Shown here piece after piece: positions 57,120 through 64,000 of a stretch of 64,000 bases of DNA. The position numbers and the translations under genes are program-made. A model generated the notes under the pieces. It saw nothing but the letters and a program-made list of their open reading frames with translations, was not told the origin of the DNA and ran no database searches. The DNA is from Gammaproteobacteria bacterium. GTDB taxonomy: Bacteria > Pseudomonadota > Gammaproteobacteria > Pseudomonadales > JADFDG01. Each line of letters starts with the position of its first letter. Position 1 is the first letter of the stretch. The DNA is taken from the NCBI GenBank assembly GCA_018262975.1, contig JADFDG010000001.1, forward strand, positions 227,372-291,371, written 5' to 3'.

Positions 57120-58126
57120 CATTGCACGAAATTCCGCGGAAGTTGCGCAGCCAGTATCCGCGCGGCCAAGGCATGCCCCGACAGCCAGGCGCCTTCCACC
57201 CGCCCGCCGCTGCACCAGTCGCCGCACACGCCCAGTTGCAGCGCCTCATCGTAGGCTGACGCATCGACCACCGCGTGCCCGGTGCGCGCGAAGCGCCAGC
57301 GGTGCGCGGCGAGCCAGGCCGGCTCCGGTGCCTGCGGCGCCACCACCTGTGCAAACCAGCGATGCAGGTGACGGGCGACGGCGTCGGCCGGCGCCTCCAG
57401 GTGTTCCTCGGACCACCCCGGCGCGGCGTGCAGCACCCAGGTTTCCGGCATCATCGCGCGCCCGGGCTTGCCGCTGTTGCGCGCCAGCCAGCTCACCGGC
57501 TGGCCACGGGCGAACGCGGCATCCAGGCGGATGCCGCTCGGCTCGTCGTAACCGACCACCACCGCCCAGCAGGACTCCATCACCGCGCCGGTGGCCAGCG
57601 CATGCAGCACCGGGGACGCCACCAGCAGCGGCGCAGCCTGCGGCGCGGGTGCTGCCACCACCAGCACATCGAAGCCGTCGAACACGAGGTGTTCTGCGGC
57701 GTGCAGCGACCAGCGGTGCGCACCGCGCGACACCGACTCGATGCGCGTGCCAGTACACAACACGATCTGGCGGCCGAGCAACTGCTGGGCGATCGCCGTC
57801 ATCGACGGCGTGCCCACCCAGCGCGGCGTGTCGTCGGGCGACGGCAACAGCCGGCCGGTGGCGTCGATCACGTGCGGCTGGACATCCCAGCGCGCCACCG
57901 CGCCGGCGGCGCGCCAGGCATCGACCTGGGCGACAAAGGCAGGGTCGCGCGCGGTGAAATACTGCGCACCGAGGTCGAAGCCGGTCCCGTGGTCACGGCG
58001 CGTGGCCAGCCGCCCGCCGGTGCCGCGGCTCTTCTCGAACACATCGACGCGGCAACCGGCCGCTGCCAGGCGGGCGGCACAGGCCAGGCCGGCAATTCCG
58101 GCACCGATGACGGCAACGCGCAGCAT
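57119..58126 (-). CDS. renalase-like FAD amine oxidase / NAD(P)-binding protein, 335 aa
   Basis: This flavoprotein begins with the dinucleotide-binding motif GAGIAGL (8-14) and EKSRGTGGRLATRR (about 32-45), typical of renalase-type enzymes. The FAD-contacting FDLGAQYFTARD follows, and the C-terminal VCGDWCSGGRVEGAWLSGHALA (about 300-321) is the family's second FAD block. Bacterial renalases oxidise isomeric dihydronicotinamides formed by mis-reduction of NAD(P). The ATG at 58126 starts directly at the Rossmann strand; an ATG at 58156 would add 10 residues. Confidence 0.85.
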   Translation of the reverse strand: MLRVAVIGAGIAGLACAARLAAAGCRVDVFEKSRGTGGRLATRRDHGTGFDLGAQYFTARDPAFVAQVDAWRAAGAVARWDVQPHVIDATGRLLPSPDDTPRWVGTPSMTAIAQQLLGRQIVLCTGTRIESVSRGAHRWSLHAAEHLVFDGFDVLVVAAPAPQAAPLLVASPVLHALATGAVMESCWAVVVGYDEPSGIRLDAAFARGQPVSWLARNSGKPGRAMMPETWVLHAAPGWSEEHLEAPADAVARHLHRWFAQVVAPQAPEPAWLAAHRWRFARTGHAVVDASAYDEALQLGVCGDWCSGGRVEGAWLSGHALAARILAAQLPRNFVQ

Positions 58127-58190
58127 GGAAAAATCCGAGTGACCCGGTGCGCCCATTCTAGGGCGCGACCGGCCGACGGACCCTCAGGAA

Positions 58191-59228
58191 TTACCCGGAG
58201 CGACCGAAGCGTGCCACCACCCGTTTGTCGGTAATGTGGCCGTTGCGCACGAACCAGGTAAGGGCATCCCGCAGCGTTTCGTCCAGCGGTCGCGTAACCA
58301 GCCCCAGCTCGCGGCGGGCCTTGCCGGCGTCGCAGACCAACCCCTTGCCGGCCTGCTGCATGTCGGAGGGCGTCATGAACGGGGCCTTCTTCGTGAATCC
58401 CGCCACCAGCTTCATCACCATGGCCATCGGCATCAGCAAGGTCGGCGACACCTCCACCACGCGCCGCTCGATACCCGTCAGCGCCAGCACGCGCCGCACC
58501 ACCTCGACGTGCGTGTAGTTGTCGCCGCCCAGCAGGTAGCTCTCCCCGGTGCGGCCCTTCTCCAGGGCCAGCACGTGGCCCATGGCGGCGTCACGCACGT
58601 CGATCAGGTTCATGCGCGTGCGCAGCGCCGTCGGCAGCGGCGAATTGAAGATCTCCGTGAGGATGCGGCCGGTCGGCGTCGGCGCGACGTCGCCCGGTCC
58701 GAACGGTCCCACCGGGCAGACGATCACCACGTCCAGGCCGCGGCGGGCGTATTCCTCGGCGACCCGGTGCGAGGCGATCTTGCTCTCCGCGTAGGCGTGG
58801 CCGTGCATGGCGAACGGCGAGGTCTCGTCGCATACGGTGTCCAGCCCGTGGCCACAGAAACACACCGCCGAGCTGGTGTGGACCACCCGGCGCACCGCGT
58901 GCCTGCGGCAGGCCTCGAGGACGTTGCGGGTGCCCTCCACGTTCACCTTCGGGATCAGCGACATGTCCGGCAACCACACCGCGTAGATGGCCGCCAGGTG
59001 GAACACCACGTCGCAGCCGGCCACCGCACGATCGACATCCGCCGGGCGGGTGACGTCACCGGCCAGCAGTTCGATGCCGGCCACGCCGTCCAGGTTCTGC
59101 AGGTTCTCGCGCGGCAGGTGCAACACCCGTACGGCGGCCTGCGGGTAGCGCTCGCGCAGCAGCCGGACGACGCTGGCGCCGATGAAGCCGGCGCCGCCGG
59201 TAACGAGGATGCGTTGGGGGGTGGTCAT
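58191..59228 (-). CDS. extended SDR, NAD-dependent epimerase / reductase, 345 aa
   Basis: This extended short-chain dehydrogenase has GGAGFIG (11-17), VVFHLAAIYAVW, a catalytic HTSSAVCFCG serine region, and YAESK (YxxxK) near residue 147. It is of the dihydroflavonol-reductase / 3-beta-HSD / HpnA type, converting sugar- or sterol-like alcohols and ketones. LIDVRDAAMGHVLALEKGRTGESYLLGG is typical of that group. The frame stays open upstream to 60914, but the added part is only antisense to the next gene. A terpenoid or steroid substrate is possible but unproven. Confidence 0.85.
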   Translation of the reverse strand: MTTPQRILVTGGAGFIGASVVRLLRERYPQAAVRVLHLPRENLQNLDGVAGIELLAGDVTRPADVDRAVAGCDVVFHLAAIYAVWLPDMSLIPKVNVEGTRNVLEACRRHAVRRVVHTSSAVCFCGHGLDTVCDETSPFAMHGHAYAESKIASHRVAEEYARRGLDVVIVCPVGPFGPGDVAPTPTGRILTEIFNSPLPTALRTRMNLIDVRDAAMGHVLALEKGRTGESYLLGGDNYTHVEVVRRVLALTGIERRVVEVSPTLLMPMAMVMKLVAGFTKKAPFMTPSDMQQAGKGLVCDAGKARRELGLVTRPLDETLRDALTWFVRNGHITDKRVVARFGRSG

Positions 59229-59450
59229 GGGATGGGCTCGGTGGGCAGGGAGGCCCCGATCATCCGGGCGTGACCGGCCAGTCGGCAAGGGCCGATCCTG
59301 ACGCTGACCATGGCAATCACTGACATGGGAAAAACCGTCATTCCCGACAGGCCCGCCGACCGATAATTTAGGCCACCCGGAACCCGCCGGTTCTGTGTCA
59401 CCCTGTCGACCCAGCCCCCGGGCACCCCCACAGCGCAGGAGTACCCCGCC

Positions 59451-60773
59451 ATGACCGTATCGCTTGCCGACCTGAAGGCGCAGGTGCGCGCCCAGAAGAC
59501 CCTGATCCCGTCGCTCTACGGCGACATCGACTTCGACATCGTACCGGAGCGTTTCACCACCGATCCGAAGGCGGCCTCGATGCTGCCACCGAATTTCGCG
59601 CGCAAATACCGCAGCGGCATCCTGGCCGACAAGGACCAGATGGAGCGCATGCTGGCGTACACCATGCTCGGCGACAACACCGCCGATGCCTACGCCGCGC
59701 TGATGACCCGCTACGGTTTCCGCCCGCTGATCGACATGCTGGTGCTGGCCTGCGACAAGGGCATCGACGCCGTACCGGATGCCCCGGAAGAGCTGGCGCG
59801 CTTCATCGCCGACATGGAAAAGACGCCGGACTGGGTCGACCGCAAGCTGGTGGAGGAAGGCGCCCGCGCCGGCCGTACCGCGATGGCCAACCTCGCACCG
59901 TTCGCCATCCGCGGCGCGTTCATCGCCACGTTCCTCAACAAGTATTCCGGCCTGCCGATGGCGCTCACCGGCGCGCTGTCGCACGAAACCTCCGTGCAGC
60001 GCGTCAAGGAAACCGCGAGCTTCTTCACCACCGCGACCCTGCCCGGCGCATTGACGCGCTACGGCAGCGGCTTCAAGGCCGCGGCAATGGTGCGCCTGAT
60101 GCACTCGATGGTGCGCTTCAATATCCTCAAGCGCGCGCGCGACAAGTGGGACGTGAACGTCTACGGCATCCCGGTTCCGCAGATCGACCAGATGCCGGCC
60201 GGCACCATGCCGTCGTTCATCGCCGCCTTCAAGACGGTGCGCAGCGGGCGCAAGGAGTTCAACCGCCGCGAGCGCGCCACCGTGGAGTTCTGCCGCTACC
60301 AGTGCTACCTGCTGGGCCTGCCGGAAGACCTGCTGCCGGATACCGCGCAAGGGATCTTCGACATGATGTTGCGCTATGCGGCCACGCTGCGTGACGGCTA
60401 TGACGACCAGACCAACGGTGAACTGGTGCGCTCGACCATGTCCGCCTACCTGCCGCCGGACGAAAGCCTGCGCAGCCAGGTGTTCAACACGGTCGAGAAG
60501 GGCTTCTCCAAGGTGTTCTTCCGCCACACCTTCCAGGTGCCTAAGGAAAAGGCCCGCCTGATGGGCGCACTGCCCAGCCCGGTCGACTACGGCCTGTTCG
60601 CCGCCGGCAACCTGTACGTGATGCCGCGCATGGCGGCGCACACGGTCGCCGAGCGCATCCCGGTGGTGAACAAGCTGGCCGACAAGTTGCTGGTCAGCCA
60701 GATCAACGACCTGCTGGTGAGCTACGGCCACGCCGAGTACACCACCGATCCGGACAAGTACCGCACGGCCTGA
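59451..60773 (+). CDS. MpaB-family oxygenase (DUF2236), 440 aa
   Basis: This helical protein belongs to the DUF2236 family, haem oxygenases that include latex-clearing protein Lcp and the mycophenolic-acid oxygenase MpaB. Family blocks seen are ALSHETSVQRVKETASFF (about 180-197), the RLMHSMVR signature (about 219-226) and FNRRERATVEFCRYQCYLLG (about 267-286). It lacks a signal peptide. A cluster of lipid genes around it (extended SDR, START protein, cfa) suggests a hydrophobic substrate. The haem ligand His was not pinned down with confidence. Confidence 0.82.
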   Translation: MTVSLADLKAQVRAQKTLIPSLYGDIDFDIVPERFTTDPKAASMLPPNFARKYRSGILADKDQMERMLAYTMLGDNTADAYAALMTRYGFRPLIDMLVLACDKGIDAVPDAPEELARFIADMEKTPDWVDRKLVEEGARAGRTAMANLAPFAIRGAFIATFLNKYSGLPMALTGALSHETSVQRVKETASFFTTATLPGALTRYGSGFKAAAMVRLMHSMVRFNILKRARDKWDVNVYGIPVPQIDQMPAGTMPSFIAAFKTVRSGRKEFNRRERATVEFCRYQCYLLGLPEDLLPDTAQGIFDMMLRYAATLRDGYDDQTNGELVRSTMSAYLPPDESLRSQVFNTVEKGFSKVFFRHTFQVPKEKARLMGALPSPVDYGLFAAGNLYVMPRMAAHTVAERIPVVNKLADKLLVSQINDLLVSYGHAEYTTDPDKYRTA

Positions 60774-60831
60774 GCCAGCGATCCTGCGCGCAGGTCCTTG
60801 CCGGGTTACAGTAACAGCAGACCGACCGGCA

Positions 60832-60853
60832 CCGCGCCCCCGCAAGGGCGCGG
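60832..60853. other. strong hairpin between MpaB-type oxygenase and START genes
   Basis: CCGCGCCC at 60832-60839 pairs with GGGCGCGG at 60846-60853 across a 6-base loop. It is followed by only TT, so it is a weak terminator or an RNA stability element in the 128-bp gap. Confidence 0.4.
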
Positions 60854-60901
60854 TTGCCGGGTGGCGATCCGGGAACCATCGGCAGGCGAGCCAGGAACGG
60901 C

Positions 60902-61582
60902 ATGCACGGAACACTCAGGACGGCCAGGATCTGCCTGGCACTGGCCACCCTTCTCTTCTGCGCGGGGCAAGCCCTCGCCGGCGCAGACACACCCGCCACC
61001 GGCTGGCAGCTGGTATCGGACCGCAACGGCATCCAGGTCTACCGCCAGGACGACGATGCCTCGCGCATCAAGACCTTCCGCGGCGTCACCCGCTTCACGC
61101 TGGAAAAGCCGGCGGCCATCGAGGCGATGATCAACGACTACGCCACCGTGCCGCGCTGGTTGCGCTTCGTTTCCGCGGTGCAGGAACTCGGCCGCAGCGA
61201 CTACGCACAGCGCAAGTTGTGGTTCACCACCGAACTGCCCTGGCCGCTGTCGAACCGCGACGTGGTTGCCGACCTGACGATCCAGCAGGGCCCGGACACG
61301 CTCACCATCACCGCCAGCAGCAACCCGCTGGCCGCGCCGCACGCGGACTACCTGCGCATGCCGGAAATGCGCGGCATCTACCGCTTCCGTTTCATGCCTG
61401 CCACCCGCGAGGTGGAAGTCACCTACGAGATGCGCGCCGACGCCGGCGGCAACGTGCCGGCGTGGGCATCGAACCTGGTGGTCAAGGATGCCCCCTACTT
61501 CACTTTGCTGAAGTTCCGCCGCCTGATCACCGACGCGCGCCACCGGCAATACGAAGACGCGAAGTTCACCTATCCCTGGTGA
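60902..61582 (+). CDS. exported START-domain (lipid-binding) protein, 226 aa
   Basis: A signal peptide (RICLALATLLFCAGQALAG) sends this single START domain to the periplasm. Core blocks are WQLVSDRNGIQVYRQ (about 36-50), KTFRGVTRFTL, WFTTELPWPLSNRDVV (about 108-123) and YRFRFMPATREVEVTYEMRADAGGNVP, the usual START C-terminal pattern. START domains hold sterols or phospholipids in a deep cavity. The ATG at 60902 has AGGAA 5 nt upstream. It is downstream of the MpaB-type oxygenase, and converges with cfa. Confidence 0.9.
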   Translation: MHGTLRTARICLALATLLFCAGQALAGADTPATGWQLVSDRNGIQVYRQDDDASRIKTFRGVTRFTLEKPAAIEAMINDYATVPRWLRFVSAVQELGRSDYAQRKLWFTTELPWPLSNRDVVADLTIQQGPDTLTITASSNPLAAPHADYLRMPEMRGIYRFRFMPATREVEVTYEMRADAGGNVPAWASNLVVKDAPYFTLLKFRRLITDARHRQYEDAKFTYPW

Positions 61583-61591
61583 CCGCTACGC

Positions 61592-62863
61592 TCAGCCCGC
61601 CCAGCCGCGCGCGGCGGGCACGTGCTTCGGCTTGGCCATCAGCACCTGGCGGGTGCCGATGACCCGTTCGCGGAAGCCGCCCTCGCAGTAGCACAGGTAG
61701 TAGTCCCACATGCGCACGAAGGTCTCGTCGTAGCCCTGCGCGCGCACCTGGTCGATATTGGCGAAAAACCGCTCGCGCCACTGCTTCAGCGTCTGCGCGT
61801 AGTGCAGGCCGATGTCGTCGAGGTGGACGATCTCCATGTCGGTGCAGCGCGCCACGCGGTCAGCGATGCTCGCTACCGACGGCAGGAAGCCGCCCGGGAA
61901 GATGTAGCGCTGGATAAAATCGACGCTTTCCAGTGCCTGCTCGTAACGCTGGTCGGCGATGGTGATGGCCTGCACCAGGCCCAGGCCATCCGGCTTGAGC
62001 AGCGACGACAGCTTCGCGAAGTAGGTATCCATCCAGTCATGACCGACTGCTTCGATCATCTCGATGGAGACCAGCTTGTCGTAACTGCCCTGCAGGTTGC
62101 GGTAATCCTCGAGCAGGAAGGTGATGCGGTCCGCCACCCCCGCATCAATCGCCCGCTGCACGGCGACCGCGTGCTGCGCCTTCGAGATCGTGGTGGTGGT
62201 AACCCGGCAGCCGTAGTGCTTCGCCGCGTGCACCGCCAGGCCACCCCAGCCGGTGCCGATCTCGATGAGATGGTCGGAAGGCTTGAGGTCCAGCTTGCGG
62301 CAGACCACGTCGAGCTTGTGCACCGCGGCCTCGTCGAGGCCGGCTTCGGCATGCGGGTAGATCGCGCTCGAGTACATCATGGTCGGGTCGAGGAACAGGC
62401 GGAACATGTCGTTGCCGAGATCGTAATGCGCGGCGATGTTGCGGCGCGCCTGTGCCTCGGTGTTGCGGTTCAGCCAGTGCAGCGTGCGCAGCGCCGGTTT
62501 GGCGGCGCGCGCCAGCGGACCGTCGAGCGCTTCCAGCGTGGCCAGGTTGGCGCAGAACACGCGCACCACCGCCGTCAGGTCCGGGCTGGTCCAGTAGCCC
62601 TTCATGTACGCCTCGCCGGCGCCCAGCGTGCCATTGGCCAGCACGTCCACCCACAGGTTGGGGTGGCTCACCTCGATCACCGCGTGCAGTTCCGGGCGCA
62701 CGTGCGCGCTGCCGAAGGTTTCCTCCACCCCGCCCTCGCGCACCGTGAGACGGCCCTCGCGCAGGCCGGCCAGCGTGCGACGGACAGCGGTGCCGGCGAG
62801 CCGCGTGCGCCAGTTGGCACCGGCGGCGGCAACGTTGGCCCGGGTGATGGCTCGCGTATTCAT
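61592..62863 (-). CDS. cfa: cyclopropane-fatty-acyl-phospholipid synthase (Cfa)
   Basis: Cfa methylenates cis-unsaturated acyl chains of membrane phospholipids with SAM. The 423-residue protein has an N-terminal lipid-binding domain, the block HYDLGNDMFRLFLD (146-159), the SAM motif EIGTGWGG (201-208), FFAKLSSLLKPDGLG-type core and YIFPGGFLPSV near residue 306. The C-terminal WDYYLCYCEGGFRERVIG supplies the conserved Tyr and Glu. The ATG at 62863 has AGGGAGA upstream. It forms an operon with DUF1365 and an amine oxidase. Confidence 0.93.
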   Translation of the reverse strand: MNTRAITRANVAAAGANWRTRLAGTAVRRTLAGLREGRLTVREGGVEETFGSAHVRPELHAVIEVSHPNLWVDVLANGTLGAGEAYMKGYWTSPDLTAVVRVFCANLATLEALDGPLARAAKPALRTLHWLNRNTEAQARRNIAAHYDLGNDMFRLFLDPTMMYSSAIYPHAEAGLDEAAVHKLDVVCRKLDLKPSDHLIEIGTGWGGLAVHAAKHYGCRVTTTTISKAQHAVAVQRAIDAGVADRITFLLEDYRNLQGSYDKLVSIEMIEAVGHDWMDTYFAKLSSLLKPDGLGLVQAITIADQRYEQALESVDFIQRYIFPGGFLPSVASIADRVARCTDMEIVHLDDIGLHYAQTLKQWRERFFANIDQVRAQGYDETFVRMWDYYLCYCEGGFRERVIGTRQVLMAKPKHVPAARGWAG

Positions 62864-62885
62864 GGCAGTCTCCCTGGATGAATCT

Positions 62886-63647
62886 TCACGGGTCATGGGT
62901 GGATGTTTGCGGATGCGGATGGAAGCGCACGCCCTTGAGCAACAGGCGCAGGGCGTGCCAGTAAATGCCGATAACCACCTGGGCGGTCATCAGCGGGTAA
63001 CGCAACAGAACCAGGTTCAGGGCGCGGCCGCTGATCTCGCGCCGACGCAGCGACAGCGTCGCGTCGAACACGCGCTCGCCGGCGGCAATGTTGTCCATGT
63101 GGAAGGACAGTCGCTCCCCGGGCGTGTCGAAGCGGAAGTGATAGGCCATGTCCATGCCCATGAAGGGCGACACGTGGAAGGCCTTGTCCAGCGACACGGT
63201 GTGCGAAACGGCGGCGTCTACCGGCAACAGGTAAAGGTGCCGCTCGTTCCACGGCGTGTTGTGCACTTCCAGCAGCAGGTGGCGCAGGGTCACGCCATCG
63301 CGGTCATAGCAGTAAAAGAGACTGATCGGGTTGAACGACAGTCCCCAGTAGCGCAAATGGGTGAGCATGCGCACCGGGCCGATGGCCGCGTCATCCACGC
63401 CACGCTCGCGCAATGCCGCCAGCACCGCCTCCCGCAGCGTGCCCGGATACCGCGGGAGCCAGTCGGCGCGCCGGAACCAGGCCGGGGCAAAGCGGCGCGC
63501 CGACCACAGCGGCGACTGCGCACAAACGGCGTCCACCTCGTCGAGATCGAGGCAAACCATGAACAGGCGGTACTCGAAGGCATGCGCGCGCTCGCCATGG
63601 CGGCGATGGCGCACCTTGCCCTCGTAGAGCGCGCTGGCCAGCGTCAC
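62886..63647 (-). CDS. DUF1365 protein, 253 aa
   Basis: This protein is always found between an FAD-dependent amine oxidase and a Cfa-type methyltransferase in proteobacteria. Blocks: [30 protein letters not shown] near the start, [16 protein letters not shown] (about 103-118), [32 protein letters not shown] use the GTG at 63647, which overlaps the upstream stop (GTGA) and has GGGGAG 6 nt upstream. Activity unknown; a lipid-tailoring accessory role is inferred from the conserved operon. Confidence 0.9.
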   Translation of the reverse strand: MTLASALYEGKVRHRRHGERAHAFEYRLFMVCLDLDEVDAVCAQSPLWSARRFAPAWFRRADWLPRYPGTLREAVLAALRERGVDDAAIGPVRMLTHLRYWGLSFNPISLFYCYDRDGVTLRHLLLEVHNTPWNERHLYLLPVDAAVSHTVSLDKAFHVSPFMGMDMAYHFRFDTPGERLSFHMDNIAAGERVFDATLSLRRREISGRALNLVLLRYPLMTAQVVIGIYWHALRLLLKGVRFHPHPQTSTHDP

Positions 63648-64000
63648 AGCGACTCCCCGAACTTTTCCGCCACGCGCAGCGCGCTCCACACGCCGTCCTC
63701 GTGGAAACCGTTGCGCCAGTACGCACCGCAGAAATGCGTGTGGCGCACGCCATCGATCTCCGCGTGGCGCTGCTGGGCGGCGATGCCGGGCAGCGTGAAC
63801 ACCGGGTGGTGGTAGGTGTAGCGGCCGAGCACGCGCGCCGGGTCGATGTCCTGCGCCTGGTTGAGCGTGACGCAGAAGGTTTCCGGTGACGCGATGCCCT
63901 GCAGGATGTTCATGTTGTAGGTCAGCTGCACGCGGTCGCCGCGCACCACCGGCAGCCAGTGGTTCCAGCTCGACCAGGTCTTGCGCGACACCGGCAGCAC
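63644..64000 (-). CDS. FAD-dependent amine oxidase / desaturase-like, C-terminal part (5' end outside window)
   Basis: Only 118 C-terminal residues are inside the window. They include [44 protein letters not shown] and [25 protein letters not shown], the end of the NAD/FAD-binding amine oxidase-type protein that precedes DUF1365 and cfa in the conserved operon. The final FCGAYW...GFHEDG segment is its FAD-binding block. The frame is open through 64000. Such proteins may desaturate or tailor lipids, but the reaction is not established. Confidence 0.85.
   Translation of the reverse strand: MLPVSRKTWSSWNHWLPVVRGDRVQLTYNMNILQGIASPETFCVTLNQAQDIDPARVLGRYTYHHPVFTLPGIAAQQRHAEIDGVRHTHFCGAYWRNGFHEDGVWSALRVAEKFGESL

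Noticed and set aside
59229-60914. N-terminal extension of the extended SDR to 907 residues
   Set aside because: The added part is antisense to the MpaB-type oxygenase, and the Rossmann motif begins right after the ATG at 59228.

Overview
The window is high-GC DNA (roughly two thirds G+C by eye), densely packed with genes on both strands. No rRNA, tRNA, CRISPR array, prophage or insertion sequence was recognised. The organism is almost certainly a free-living gammaproteobacterium. It carries the hallmark neighbourhoods gcvR-bcp divergent from dapA-bamC-(MBL)-purC, tesA back to back with ybbA-ybbP, rnm/yciV-yciO, yciB-yciI, glnK-amtB and an rlmM operon, together with bepA, nadA, mtgA and cnoX. 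The many lipid and CoA enzymes, SCP2-type proteins and arabinose-binding-type AraC regulators fit Nevskiales/Solimonadaceae-like high-GC lineages, but that order-level guess is weak.

Layout: 1-5 kb holds a porin tail, an unknown gene, the rlmM-MFS-tusA operon and an outer-membrane protein. 5-11 kb holds an AraC regulator with purU directly behind it, divergent from a beta-oxidation run (acyl-CoA dehydrogenase, MFE2-like SDR, SCPx-like thiolase). 11-17 kb holds small housekeeping genes (YkvA, HIT, ComEA-like, MtgA, YciO, RNase AM, YciB, YciI, SH3/YgiM-like). 17-23 kb holds an alpha-methylacyl-CoA racemase-like gene divergent from a second AraC paralogue, then an acyltransferase and a DUF349 protein. 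23-28.6 kb holds tesA/ybbA/ybbP and a CYTH-CHAD-SixA polyphosphate-type module. 28.6-37.7 kb is lipid-flavoured: a neutral-ceramidase-like protein, a GMC oxidoreductase, DUF2804, DUF4282, an acyl-CoA desaturase and a free SCP2 protein. 37.8-39.7 kb is the glnK-amtB nitrogen operon with a sigma-54-like site.

39.8-44.4 kb is the most unusual locus. A TPR plus beta-barrel protein resembling a Slam (type XI secretion) translocon lies 16 bp upstream of a 1052-residue exported FecR-domain protein that carries three ~260-residue repeats, here inferred to be TbpB-barrel-like cargo modules. 44.4-49 kb holds a CnoX-like co-chaperone, a relatively AT-rich intergenic region with DnaA-box-like sites, small envelope proteins and purC. 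49-56 kb holds the dapA/bamC/gcvR/bcp core, a REPIN-type inverted repeat, a second TusA protein, BepA, OsmC, a lipase and NadA. 56-64 kb holds an OmpW-like protein, a renalase-like flavoprotein, an extended SDR, an MpaB-type oxygenase, a START-domain protein and the cfa-DUF1365-amine oxidase operon, which runs off the window.

Functionally, the recurring theme is acyl-CoA and lipid handling: branched-chain or sterol-side-chain-like beta-oxidation enzymes, desaturation, cyclopropanation, and lipid-binding SCP2 and START proteins. Two closely similar AraC-type regulators face CoA-metabolism genes. Interleaved with this is conserved envelope biogenesis (BamC, BepA, MtgA, YciB).
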